Source of the DNA: Methanomicrobia archaeon
Lineage (GTDB): Archaea; Halobacteriota; Bog-38; Methanoflorentales; Methanoflorentaceae
Direction: 5' to 3'
DNA length: 64,000 nt
Assembly (NCBI GenBank): GCA_015660915.1
Contig: JACTTZ010000016.1
Location: 1-64,000, forward strand
Part shown: positions 36,966 to 44,933 of the stretch, in pieces
How positions within the stretch are numbered: the stretch's first letter is position 1
Layout: the number at the start of each line of letters is the position of its first letter
The notes under the pieces: model-generated
Databases searched by the model: none
The model's input: the letters and a program-made list of their open reading frames with translations, nothing else
What the model was told of the DNA's origin: nothing
Position numbers and translations under genes: made by a program

Positions 36966-38288
36966 ATGAGGCTTTTTGGAACAAACGGCGTGAGGGGGGT
37001 AGTAAATCGCGATCTGACTGTAGATCTTGCCCTACGGCTCGCAATGAGCTTGGGAACGCTGACAAAGGGTATAGTTGCGGTCGGACAGGATACGCGGACA
37101 TCGGGTAGCATGCTCAGCTACGCAGCCATCGCCGGACTACTCGCTACAGGTTGCAAGGTTGTCAATGTCGGTATAGCGCCAACACCCGCTGTACAATACT
37201 TCGTGCGCGATAACGCTGATGCGGGAATTGTCATCACCGCATCGCACAATCCACGGGAATACAACGGACTCAAACTCATCGCTGGTGATGGAACAGAATT
37301 TGGAAGTGAGGGGGAACTTGCCGTCGAAGACATTTACTACCACGGGGCACCCAAGCTCGCGGATTGGCGCGAGACGGGCGAACTTTCACAAGTAAACATC
37401 ATCCCCGATTACATTGAGGGGGTTATGCGGAACGTGAACACATCGGACATTGCAAAACGTGGGTTTGTTGTAGCAGTCGACACTGGTTCCGGGGCCGGCA
37501 GCATCGTCACTCCATTCTTGCTGAGTCGATTAAACTGCAAGGTGACAACGCTCAATGCGCAGATAGACGGCACCTTCCCCAGTCGGAATCCGGAACCAAC
37601 AGAGGACGTGCTTACGGATCTCGGAAAAATCGTCGTCTCTAACGGTGCCGATTTGGGAGTCGCTCACGACGGCGACGCCGATAGGGCGGTTTTTGTCGAC
37701 GAAAATGGGAATTTTGTCAATGAAGACGTTTTACTTGCGATCGTCGTTAAGCACGTACTCTCCAAGAAGCGAGGACCTGTCGTCACACCCGTCAGTTCAT
37801 CACAGCGTATCGTTGATGTGACTGAAGCAGCCGGTAGCCAGGTTATTTGGACTCCTGTCGGAAGTATTCACGTAGCGCGTGTAATGATGCAGGTGAACGC
37901 TGTAATAGGTGGAGAGGGCAACGGCGGCATCATCTTCCCAGAACATCAGTACTGCCGCGACGGGGCGATGACAGTGGCCAAAGTGCTTGAAATAATGACC
38001 GAGCGTGATAGAAGACTTTCTGAGCTCGTCAACGAAATCCCGAAGCGATATATGGATAAGACGAAGGTCACGTGTCGTGATCGAGACGCTGCCATGCAAC
38101 ACATCCAGTCATCCGTTCACGGCAACGTCGACACAACAGACGGTGTCAAAATATGGTATGATGACGGTTGGCTGCTCATACGCCCCTCTGGGACAGAGCC
38201 GATCATTCGGATTTTCGTCGAGGCGGAAACCGAGCAGAGAGCCAACGATCTCTTGGACCTCGGCAAACACATGACCGCAGGTTGCTAA
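36966..38288 (+). CDS. glmM: Phosphoglucosamine mutase (GlmM-like phosphohexomutase)
   Basis: A 440-residue alpha-D-phosphohexomutase. The phosphoserine is in TASHNPREYNG (Ser93), the metal loop in DGDADRAVF and the phosphate-binding loop in RPSGTEPIIRIFVEAET. Archaeal members mostly convert glucosamine-6-P to glucosamine-1-P for UDP-GlcNAc. The ATG at 36966 follows GAGGAG; an upstream start at 36939 adds nine residues that do not fit. The sugar epimerase next to it suggests supply of activated sugars for surface glycans. Confidence 0.92.
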   Translation: MRLFGTNGVRGVVNRDLTVDLALRLAMSLGTLTKGIVAVGQDTRTSGSMLSYAAIAGLLATGCKVVNVGIAPTPAVQYFVRDNADAGIVITASHNPREYNGLKLIAGDGTEFGSEGELAVEDIYYHGAPKLADWRETGELSQVNIIPDYIEGVMRNVNTSDIAKRGFVVAVDTGSGAGSIVTPFLLSRLNCKVTTLNAQIDGTFPSRNPEPTEDVLTDLGKIVVSNGADLGVAHDGDADRAVFVDENGNFVNEDVLLAIVVKHVLSKKRGPVVTPVSSSQRIVDVTEAAGSQVIWTPVGSIHVARVMMQVNAVIGGEGNGGIIFPEHQYCRDGAMTVAKVLEIMTERDRRLSELVNEIPKRYMDKTKVTCRDRDAAMQHIQSSVHGNVDTTDGVKIWYDDGWLLIRPSGTEPIIRIFVEAETEQRANDLLDLGKHMTAGC

Positions 38289-38331
38289 TGCAACGCGTTC
38301 TCAAACTTGCTAGCTCACGAGTCAATGGAAC

Positions 38332-39279
38332 ATGGCAGTAGAGGAGCTTTTGGTCATCGATGTAGAGGCCGAAGAACCCGGATCCGGCTTAGAGTTCTTT
38401 GTAACTGGTTGCAGTGGCTTTATCGGCACGCATCTGGTCACTCGTCTCCTCGATAGCGGACACACAGTGACCGGGTACGACCTAGTCCAGCCAGCTTACC
38501 ATCACGAGAATTTCGATTTCGTACAAGGTGACATCCTCGATTTGGAGAGACTTCGGGCCAGTGTGGTCAAACCTGACGGCATCTTTCACCTCGCCGCGCA
38601 AACCAAAGTGCCTAATTCAACACGAGATCCGAGTTACGACTTCCAAGTTAACGCACGAGGCACATTCAATGTCTTGTCGTGCGCTTCTGGAGCTACGTTT
38701 GTTTACGCGTCCACAAGCACAGTTTACGGAACCGCTGTCACCCCTACACCCGAAGGACACGTTATGCGTCCGGTATCCTTTTACGGCGCTTCGAAAGCAG
38801 CAGGCGAGCTATATTGTTCTGCATTTAACGGCATTTTTGGACTACCCACGACTGCTCTCCGTCTTTATAACGTCTACGGACCGGGTAATGCCAAAGGCGT
38901 CATGTACGATCTCATAAGGAAGCTTCAGCGGGATGATAGCCACCTTGAAATACTGGGAACTGGACTCCAGAAAAAAGACTACGTTTATATCGACGACGCC
39001 ATTGATGCGTTCTTGCTTGCTTATGATAGGGGGGTACCGGGCGAAGCGTACAACATTGGAAGCGGGAGCGCGATCACTGTAAACGAGATTGCCAAACTCA
39101 TTTGTCAAATGATGGACCTGCATCCCGACGTCCGCTACACCGGAGGCAAGTCTTGGGAAGGCGACATTGAGTCAACACAGGCTGACATATCATATTTTAC
39201 ATCGTTTGGCTGGCGGCCCAGAATCGACATAGAATCGGGTATGCGGCAGCTCTACAACTGGATGCAGACCCAACTGTGA
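38332..39279 (+). CDS. NAD-dependent nucleotide-sugar epimerase/dehydratase
   Basis: A 315-residue extended short-chain dehydrogenase. The Rossmann motif is GCSGFIGTHL near 26-35; the active site has a STSTVYG serine/threonine region and the YGASKAAGE tyrosine-lysine pair; RLYNVYGPG and VYIDDAIDAFLLA follow. This is the GalE/RmlB-like family, acting on UDP- or dTDP-sugars. The N-terminus carries about 20 acidic extra residues (EELLVIDVEAEEPGSG) before the first strand. It lies 43 bp after glmM, same strand. Confidence 0.9.
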   Translation: MAVEELLVIDVEAEEPGSGLEFFVTGCSGFIGTHLVTRLLDSGHTVTGYDLVQPAYHHENFDFVQGDILDLERLRASVVKPDGIFHLAAQTKVPNSTRDPSYDFQVNARGTFNVLSCASGATFVYASTSTVYGTAVTPTPEGHVMRPVSFYGASKAAGELYCSAFNGIFGLPTTALRLYNVYGPGNAKGVMYDLIRKLQRDDSHLEILGTGLQKKDYVYIDDAIDAFLLAYDRGVPGEAYNIGSGSAITVNEIAKLICQMMDLHPDVRYTGGKSWEGDIESTQADISYFTSFGWRPRIDIESGMRQLYNWMQTQL

Positions 39280-39334
39280 CACGCTTTAGAGCGAATGGCA
39301 TTCGCAGCGTGCTGCTAGCAGAACGTCAAACTAG

Positions 39335-39373
39335 AAAAAAAATAAAGGCACGAGCCCGGCAAAGACCGGGCTC
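39335..39373 (-). terminator. Hairpin and T-run after the first fasciclin gene
   Basis: Minus strand: GAGCCCGG-loop-CCGGGCTC (39373 to 39352, perfect eight-pair stem) followed by a T-rich run at 39335-39347. The structure ends the fasciclin transcript. Variants of the same hairpin recur at 40276-40297 and 41055-41076. Confidence 0.75.
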
Positions 39374-39393
39374 ACCACACGGAGTTTAGAACG

Positions 39394-40053
39394 TTACTTC
39401 CGACGCCGCATCGCCAAATACGCAACTATCAAGAGTCCTGCTACCGCGTACAACGCCTCAAAGCCCGGCAAGCCGAGGAATCCTCCGCTCGCTGTGGCTG
39501 ATGCAGTCGCTGCTCCTGTCGTCGGGGGCATCAACACACCGTCGACGACGTGAATCACGCCGTTAGTTGCATTAATATCCGCTTTGGTTACCGTCGCATC
39601 ATCAACTTTGACCGTCGTACCGTTTACTGAGTACGGTAAGGTTAGTCCGTTGAGGGTTTGAAGCGTGCCATTACCCATGAAGTCGCTTGAAAGGAACTTC
39701 TTCGGGATGACGTGATACAACAGCATGGTCTTTAGCGCCGTCGTGTTGTTTTGCAGAGCCGCGAGGGTGGATGCATTCACCTTGTCAAAGGCTGCGTTCG
39801 TAGGCGCGAAGACGGTGAAGTTACCCGGGCCGTTCAACACGTCTGTGAGGTTCGCTAGCTTTAGTAGGCTCACAAGTTTTGTCAGGTTCGTGTTATTGGC
39901 TGCAATCTGTGCGATAGTCTGCGTAGCTTTCGGCGTTGCAGTGCTCGTCGCAGTTGCTGTCTGCGTTTGTGCGAAAGCCACGCTTGACCCTCCAACAATA
40001 GAGAGAACCACCACGGTTGCCAAAACAGCAGAAAAGAACGTCTTATTGACCAT
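39394..40053 (-). CDS. Fasciclin-domain surface protein with PGF-CTERM signal
   Basis: A 219-residue secreted protein. A signal peptide with an AFA-like cleavage site near residue 28 is followed by a Thr/Ala linker, one FAS1 domain (about 45-175; FTVFAPTNAAFDKVN, YHVIPKKFL, NGVIHVVDGVL), then GGFLGLPGFEALYAVAGLL and a final MRRRK. The ending is the PGF-CTERM tripartite signal that archaeosortase A cuts before lipid attachment. GAGGTG precedes the ATG; the TATA box (CTATAAAC reversed) is at 40104-40111. FAS1 domains mediate adhesion. It is the first intact member of an array of related copies. Confidence 0.93.
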   Translation of the reverse strand: MVNKTFFSAVLATVVVLSIVGGSSVAFAQTQTATATSTATPKATQTIAQIAANNTNLTKLVSLLKLANLTDVLNGPGNFTVFAPTNAAFDKVNASTLAALQNNTTALKTMLLYHVIPKKFLSSDFMGNGTLQTLNGLTLPYSVNGTTVKVDDATVTKADINATNGVIHVVDGVLMPPTTGAATASATASGGFLGLPGFEALYAVAGLLIVAYLAMRRRK

Positions 40054-40122
40054 TTTTCACCTCGACATAGACTAGCGTTCGTAGACGCATGACGTTCCAT
40101 ACGCTATAAACTTTGCTTTTCT

Positions 40123-40232
40123 CTACTTCCGACGCCGCATCACCAAATATGCAACAACCAAGAGTCCTGCTACCGCGTACAACGCCTCAAAGCCCGGCAA
40201 GCCAAGGAACCCTCCGCTCGCTGTGGCTGACG
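40123..40232 (-). repeat. Orphan PGF-CTERM copy B
   Basis: Minus strand encodes ASATASGGFLGLPGFEALYAVAG then a hydrophobic helix and MRRRK-stop (TAG at 40125-40123). It is nearly identical by eye to the tail of the flanking genes but has no start, signal peptide or body. It lies 12 bp upstream of the TATA box of the first fasciclin gene, so it is the fused 3' end of a lost gene or a spare cassette. Confidence 0.85.
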
Positions 40233-40261
40233 CAATATTAGTTTTGGAGAATACGAAAAGA

Positions 40262-40297
40262 AAAAATAAAGGCGCGAGCCCAGTCAAGACCGGGCTC
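40262..40297 (-). terminator. Hairpin and T-run after the short PGF-CTERM gene
   Basis: GAGCCC (40276-40281) pairs with GGGCTC (40292-40297); on the minus strand it is followed by a T-rich run. Same element as at 39352, with two mismatches in the lower stem. Confidence 0.65.
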
Positions 40298-40317
40298 ACC
40301 GTGCGAAGTTTAGAACG

Positions 40318-40629
40318 TTACTTCCGACGCTGCATCACCAAATATGCAACAACCAAGAGTCCTGCTACCGCGTACAACGCCTCAAAGCCCGCCTCAAAGC
40401 CCGGCAAGCCAAGGAACCCTCCGCTCGCTGTAGCTGACGCAGTCGCCGCTGCTGCGGTCGCATTCGTAGTCGCGTTCGCCGTCGCCGTGCTCGTCGCAGT
40501 TTTCGTCACGTTTGTCGTCGCGTTCATCGTCGCCGTTTGTGTTTGTGCAAAAGCAACGGTCGACCCTGCGACAATAGAGAAAATCACCACGGTTGCCAAA
40601 ACAGCAGAAAAGAGTTTTTTGCTGACCAT
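40318..40629 (-). CDS. Short exported protein made of signal peptide, linker and PGF-CTERM
   Basis: 103 residues. The signal peptide matches that of the fasciclin genes, then comes a linker of about 35 residues of Thr, Ala and Asn with four N-A-T/N-V-T sequons, and then GGFLGLPGFEAGFEALYAVAG and a transmembrane helix ending MQRRK. There is no FAS1 domain, so only the export and sorting parts remain. A 12-base in-frame duplication adds GFEA to the tail. The TATA box at 40681-40688, the GGAGGTGA site before the ATG and the hairpin after the stop are all kept, so it is probably expressed. It may be a small heavily glycosylated surface peptide. Confidence 0.8.
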   Translation of the reverse strand: MVSKKLFSAVLATVVIFSIVAGSTVAFAQTQTATMNATTNVTKTATSTATANATTNATAAAATASATASGGFLGLPGFEAGFEALYAVAGLLVVAYLVMQRRK

Positions 40630-40699
40630 TTTTCACCTCCAGTATAGACTTAGCTCCGTAGACGCATGACGTTCCATATGCTATAAACTTTGCTTTTCT

Positions 40700-40815
40700 C
40701 TACTTCCGACGCCGCATCACCAAATATGCAACAACCAAGAGTCCTGCTACCGCGTACAACGCCTCAAAGCCCGGCAAGCCAAGGAACCCTCCGCTCGCTG
40801 TAGCTGAAGCAGTCC
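40700..40815 (-). repeat. Orphan PGF-CTERM copy D
   Basis: A second copy of the sorting-signal tail, with MRRRK-stop at 40702-40700 and its upstream end near 40815 (after which the sequence becomes unrelated). It lies directly before the promoter of the 103-residue gene, exactly as copy B lies before that of the fasciclin gene. Confidence 0.85.
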
Positions 40816-41041
40816 CGGAACGGCTTACGACCCCTGACGTGTTGTAAGCATCTTGGTCAATTGCTTAGCTCTGTTTGATCTATTGACGAAAGATTGGTGA
40901 CGTAGCTGGGGGTGAAGTCACCCGCAAGCGCGGTGCTACGGAGAAGGTACAAAGGACGAGCTCTAATAGACTGAAGGCAACGTTCCTTTGTATTTGCTAG
41001 CATGGCCATATCTCACGATAGACTACAATCTCAAATCGATG
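40816..41041. other. Unique spacer within the CTERM array
   Basis: About 225 bp not shared with the repeats. It contains a short hairpin GGGTGA/TCACCC near 40910-40923 and a plus-strand open frame reading VAGGEVTRKRGATEKVQRT, vaguely like the ending of TnpB-type proteins. This could be a trace of a mobile element, but the evidence is weak. Confidence 0.3.
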
Positions 41042-41076
41042 GAAAAAAAGGCGCGAGCCCAGTCAAGACCGGGCTC
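41042..41076 (-). terminator. Hairpin and T-run after the second fasciclin locus
   Basis: GAGCCC (41055-41060) and GGGCTC (41071-41076) with a following T-run on the minus strand; the third copy of the array's terminator. Confidence 0.65.
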
Positions 41077-41096
41077 ACCGTGCGAAGTTTAGAACG

Positions 41097-41170
41097 TTAC
41101 TTCCGACGCTGCATCACCAAATATGCAACAACCAAGAGTCCTGCTACCGCGTACAACGCCTCAAAGCCGC
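41097..41170 (-). repeat. PGF-CTERM remnant E, out of frame with the fasciclin gene
   Basis: Minus strand encodes GFEALYAVAG then the hydrophobic helix and MQRRK-stop (41099-41097), joined directly to the end of the second fasciclin gene at about 41170. The Thr/Ala linker and the GGFLGLP part are missing, and the frame differs by one base from the FAS1 frame, which runs into a stop at 41144. Confidence 0.85.
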
Positions 41171-41761
41171 GTTTGCCGGCGGTATCAACACACCATCTAC
41201 GATGTGAATCTCGCCGTTAGTTGCATTAATATCCGCTTTGGTTATTGTTGCCGTGCTGTTGCCACTGCCAAGTGTTATCTTCGTTCCGTTGACGGAGTAA
41301 GGCAATGACAGTCCGTTGAGCGTTGTGAGCGTGCCGTTACCCGTGAAGCTATTTGACAACAGCGCCGTTGGGATGACGTGATACTCCAGCACTCTCGTTA
41401 GCAGCGTTGTATTGTTTTGCAGAGCCGCGAGGGTCGTTGTATTGTTTTGCAGAGCCGCGAGGGTGGATGCATTCACCTTGTCAAAAGCTGCGTTTGTAGG
41501 CGCGAAGACAGTGAAGTTACCAGTGCCGTTCAATGCGTCTATAAGGTTTGCCTTCTTTAGTAGGCTCACCAGAGTTGTAAGGTTCGTGTTATTAGCTGCA
41601 ATCTGTGCGATAGTCTGCGTCAATTTTGGCGTCGCAGTGCTCGTCGCAGTGCTCGTCGCAGTTGCTGTCTGCGTTTGTGCGAAAGCCACGCTTGACCCTC
41701 CAACAATTGAAAGAATCACCGCGGTTGCCAAAACAGCAGATAAGAGTTTTTTGCTGACCAT
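41144..41761 (-). CDS. Fasciclin-domain secreted protein with lost sorting signal
   Basis: 205 residues: signal peptide and Thr linker as in the first fasciclin gene, then FAS1 (FTVFAPTNAAFDKVN, YHVIPTALL, NGEIHIVDGVLIPP) ending abruptly in ANAALRRCTR. The last codons read across the PGF-CTERM coding DNA in the wrong frame. As written the protein would be released, not anchored. A tandem duplication of LAALQNNTT (about 41406-41460) lengthens the FAS1 helix region. GGAGGTG precedes the ATG and the TATA-like box is near 41808-41816. It is either a soluble paralogue or a gene broken by recombination between CTERM copies. Confidence 0.85.
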   Translation of the reverse strand: MVSKKLLSAVLATAVILSIVGGSSVAFAQTQTATATSTATSTATPKLTQTIAQIAANNTNLTTLVSLLKKANLIDALNGTGNFTVFAPTNAAFDKVNASTLAALQNNTTTLAALQNNTTLLTRVLEYHVIPTALLSNSFTGNGTLTTLNGLSLPYSVNGTKITLGSGNSTATITKADINATNGEIHIVDGVLIPPANAALRRCTR

Positions 41762-42116
41762 TTTTCACCTCCAATATTAAATTAGCTTTTATACGTGATT
41801 TGCGTATGTAATAAGCTTTGTTTTTCTACGAATCCGCCTCTTTTTGGCTCAAAAGGTTCCGCTCGCCTCCAACTCACTTTATCCGCGTTGGGTCGCTTAG
41901 AAGTCCAAAAATCTCTTGAGAGAGACGTCATTTTATAAAGAAGCTGAAGCAATAAAATCTTTTTGGTTAAGCCTAAGATGGGGCAAACAGACCTTTTTCC
42001 GCGTGTTTCCAGCAAACAACGAATAGTATTCCGTTTTCCTACTTCCCCATCGCTCGCAGGATTGCTTCGATTCAAAGCCGTCCAATGAATGGATACAGCG
42101 GGCAAATAGCATATTG

Positions 42117-42125
42117 TTTTATATC
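42117..42125 (+). promoter_or_regulatory. TATA box of hsp20
   Basis: TTTTATATC, 33-41 bp before the ATG at 42158; predicted leader of about ten bases. Confidence 0.5.
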
Positions 42126-42157
42126 TGCACCGAGAAAAGAACAGCGGAGAAGTTGAC

Positions 42158-42571
42158 ATGTCTTGGAAGGAAATAAGCCCGCTGAGCAATATTCGCAGCA
42201 GAATGGATGGGTTGTTAGAGGATATTGACAGCGACGATTACACCGGGCCAATCACCGCAACGCCACCCGTCGATCTAATAGATCTCCCAGCAGAAATCGT
42301 TGTTCTAGTGGATCTTCCAGGAGTTAGCAAAGACGACGTGAAGCTTGAAGGCAGCAGCGACATGGTAGAAATCACAGCGGAAAGGACTTCAAAATACGAC
42401 AATGACGAACACCTCATAAGAGAACGCGTGTCGCGCGAGTATTACCGCTCCATCAAACTCCCCACGAATATCGATGATGCTGCCGCCCGCGCAAGCTTCT
42501 TCAACGGCGTGCTCGAAGTCCACCTGCCGAAAATTGGAATCGCTGACAAGAAGCTCATATCTATCGAGTAA
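42158..42571 (+). CDS. Small heat-shock protein, Hsp20 family
   Basis: A 137-residue alpha-crystallin chaperone: DLPAEIVVLVDLPGVSKDDVKLEG, the strand pattern of the domain, RVSREYYRSIKLPTNID and the signature ARASFFNGVLEVHLPK. The C-terminus has no clear I-x-I motif beyond LISIE. It prevents aggregation of unfolded proteins. Single gene with its own promoter. Confidence 0.92.
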   Translation: MSWKEISPLSNIRSRMDGLLEDIDSDDYTGPITATPPVDLIDLPAEIVVLVDLPGVSKDDVKLEGSSDMVEITAERTSKYDNDEHLIRERVSREYYRSIKLPTNIDDAAARASFFNGVLEVHLPKIGIADKKLISIE

Positions 42572-42729
42572 CCCGGCTTGTTGCTGACGCAGATTGACGG
42601 CATCAGATAGGTTCGCTCCTCATCTTGCGCTCAGTGGGGGTAACTCTCATCATCGCCGTCATAATAAATATGGACCATTTAGACGATAAATATTCCTTCT
42701 AGCTCCGACGGTGCGCACGCAAGCCGCTT

Positions 42730-43494
42730 GTGATTCGCTTGAGAACTGAAGCATTTACAGTAGACAATATCCCTCGCGTAAAACAGGGAGACGATATAAC
42801 AGATTTTTTGCGGAATGTAGACCTTCACGACGGAGATATCGTTGTCATTGCTTCAACAATAGTCTCGAAGGCTGAAGGATTAATGCGGAGTTTGGAAAGC
42901 TATAGCCCAGGTGAGCGGGCTCTTAGGATCGCTGCGGGGCTTCATGAAGATCCGCGCTTCATTGAAGCGGTACTGGGCCAATCCACTGAAATCCTGATTG
43001 AAAAGCCGTTCTTGCTAGTTGAAAGCAAGTTTGGTCACGTGTGCGTCAATGCCGGATTAGATCGGTCAAACGTCGACGAAGGTTTTGTCTTGCTCCTTCC
43101 GGATGAACCCTCTCGGAGCGCACAGCAAATGCGCTCACGAATAATCGAGCGCTACGGTAAAAACGTGGCTGTCATAGTTACCGACACTTGCGGTCGGTCG
43201 TTTCGAGAGGGACAAACTGGCGTTGGCATAGGATTTGCTGGAATGGCCCCTATGAGAGACTGGCGCGGTATGAAAGACCTCGAAGGGAAAACGCTAGAAA
43301 TAACCAACGAGGGCGTGGGCGATGAGATAGCGGGTCTAGCCAACCTAATGATGGGAGAAGGAGCAGGTGGCACCCCGATTGTGATCGTGCGGGGTATTAC
43401 GTATGAGGACCGCGTATGTCAGGTATTTCGCCCAAAGGAAACGGACGTGATAAGGAAGGCTATCAACGACGCAAATAAGCAAGGTCAAGCGTAG
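42730..43494 (+). CDS. cofE: Coenzyme F420-0:L-glutamate ligase
   Basis: A 254-residue CofE/FbiB-type enzyme that adds gamma-linked glutamates to F420-0 using GTP. Motifs: DGDIVVIASTIVSKAEG, VCVNAGLDRSNV, LLPDEPSRSAQQMR, VIVTDTCGRSFREGQTGVGIGFAGM and GEGAGGTPIVIVRG. It has a GTG start. Full length. It implies an F420-using metabolism, as in methanogens and their relatives. Confidence 0.95.
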   Translation: MIRLRTEAFTVDNIPRVKQGDDITDFLRNVDLHDGDIVVIASTIVSKAEGLMRSLESYSPGERALRIAAGLHEDPRFIEAVLGQSTEILIEKPFLLVESKFGHVCVNAGLDRSNVDEGFVLLLPDEPSRSAQQMRSRIIERYGKNVAVIVTDTCGRSFREGQTGVGIGFAGMAPMRDWRGMKDLEGKTLEITNEGVGDEIAGLANLMMGEGAGGTPIVIVRGITYEDRVCQVFRPKETDVIRKAINDANKQGQA

Positions 43495-43620
43495 GTGTCG
43501 CGAGACTTCTACAACTCTCTTTTAGAGTTTTTCGAGGCAGGCCATTATTAGTGGCAATCGTGTAAGTGCGCGGCGTGCTCACACAAGCCTCCACAGGGTG
43601 TATTCTGGCAGAAATGGAGC

Positions 43621-43691
43621 GTCCCGGCCGGGATTTGAACCCGAGTCTTGAGCTCCGCAGGCTCATAGGATATCCACTACCCCACCAGGAC
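43621..43691 (-). tRNA. tRNA-Arg (anticodon GCG)
   Basis: 71 bases, minus strand. Acceptor stem GTCCTGG/CCGGGAC, anticodon stem TGAGC/GCTCA with loop CTGCGGA (anticodon GCG, reading CGC/CGU codons), T-arm GGGTTCAAATCCC. No encoded CCA and no intron. It lies between cofE and leuB. The D-stem has one weak G-U pair. Confidence 0.9.
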
Positions 43692-43746
43692 TTGCGTATC
43701 TCTATATGCTTAACGGTATAAATCGGTTGTTCAATCAAACTGTTGC

Positions 43747-44877
43747 CTAGTAAGACTGCTTGACGTATCTCGTTATGTCGGTGCCGACCTCCGAAGTGGT
43801 CGAACACCCCCCTAGGTCAAACGTCCTCACCTTGCGTGCGCGCAGATTGCACTCGATAGCGAGCATGACGCCCCTCGCAGCTTGAGTCGCTCCGAGACTC
43901 TCGAGGAGCATTGCCCCAGCCCAAATTGTCGCAATCGGGTTGACCTTGTTTAAGCCCTTATATTTTGGAGCCGAACCGTGGATCGGTTCAAACATTGACG
44001 TTCCTTTCGGGTTTATGTTGCCACCTGGAGCAAGTCCTAACCCCCCTTGCACCATAGCCCCGAGATCCGTAATAATGTCTCCAAATAAGTTCGGAGCGAC
44101 AACGACGTCAAACCATTCTGGGTTTTTGACGAGCCACATAGTCATTGCATCGACGAGATTGAAATCTATTCTTACGTCTGGGTAACCTGCCGCAATTTTG
44201 GTGAATATCTCACGCCAGAAGCCGTAAATGTCCGTCATGGCATTCATCTTGTCGACACTCGACACATGTTTCTTCCTTCTCATAGCCAAGTCAAAAGCGT
44301 ACTGCATGACGCGCTGCGTCCCCTCAGCTGAGATAAGCCCAACTTGATACGCAATTTCATCACTATCAGAGTCGATATCGAGGCCAAACTTGACGTTATA
44401 GAGGTTGCGAATCACTTCTGCCTCGTGATGCACGCTGCCTCTCTTGGTGCGACCGCCTATACCTACGTAGAGGTCTTCGGAGTTTTCGCGCACTACGACA
44501 TAATTGATATCTTCGGGGCCTTTGTCTCGAATTGGCGTCTCTACGCCCTCTAGCAGCCGAATAGGGCGGAGATTTATGTACTGATCGAAATAGAATCTCA
44601 GCGCGAATAGCACGCCGCGCTCGAGCACACCCGGTGGGACACGCGCATCTCCGACTGAGCCAAGGTATATCGCGTCGTAGTCGCTCAGCTCTTTCAGCGC
44701 GTCTTCTGGTATAAGCTCTCCAGTAGTGAGGTAGTGCTCTGCTCCGTATGGGTACTCTTTCCACTCAATGTTGAATCCATAGTTGTCGCCTGCGGCTTCG
44801 AGGACCTTTTTCCCCTCTGCAATGACCTCAGGTCCGACGCCGTCTCCGGCGATTATGGGGATTCTATACGTCTTCAT
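43747..44877 (-). CDS. leuB: 3-isopropylmalate dehydrogenase
   Basis: A 376-residue beta-decarboxylating dehydrogenase of the isocitrate/isopropylmalate family. Motifs: [16 protein letters not shown], the substrate loop [16 protein letters not shown], the [15 protein letters not shown] segment, [26 protein letters not shown] and [12 protein letters not shown]. The context next to leuC and leuD makes isopropylmalate the likely substrate; a homologue acting on homoisocitrate or other 3-isopropylmalate-like acids is possible. Last gene of leuC-leuD-leuB. Confidence 0.9.
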   Translation of the reverse strand: MKTYRIPIIAGDGVGPEVIAEGKKVLEAAGDNYGFNIEWKEYPYGAEHYLTTGELIPEDALKELSDYDAIYLGSVGDARVPPGVLERGVLFALRFYFDQYINLRPIRLLEGVETPIRDKGPEDINYVVVRENSEDLYVGIGGRTKRGSVHHEAEVIRNLYNVKFGLDIDSDSDEIAYQVGLISAEGTQRVMQYAFDLAMRRKKHVSSVDKMNAMTDIYGFWREIFTKIAAGYPDVRIDFNLVDAMTMWLVKNPEWFDVVVAPNLFGDIITDLGAMVQGGLGLAPGGNINPKGTSMFEPIHGSAPKYKGLNKVNPIATIWAGAMLLESLGATQAARGVMLAIECNLRARKVRTFDLGGCSTTSEVGTDITRYVKQSY

Positions 44878-44933
44878 TTCTGCTTCACCACAAAGTATTC
44901 AGCAAGCGATGTGACGGTGCTCACGATTGATGC

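Noticed and set aside
39394-41761. Regular repeats that could suggest a CRISPR array
   Set aside because: The repeats are about 110 bp coding copies of the PGF-CTERM tail with irregular spacing, not short direct repeats with unique spacers.
41782-42189. Minus-strand open frame of 135 codons upstream of the second fasciclin gene
   Set aside because: It overlaps the TATA region of that gene and the start of hsp20, and its translation has no coherent features.
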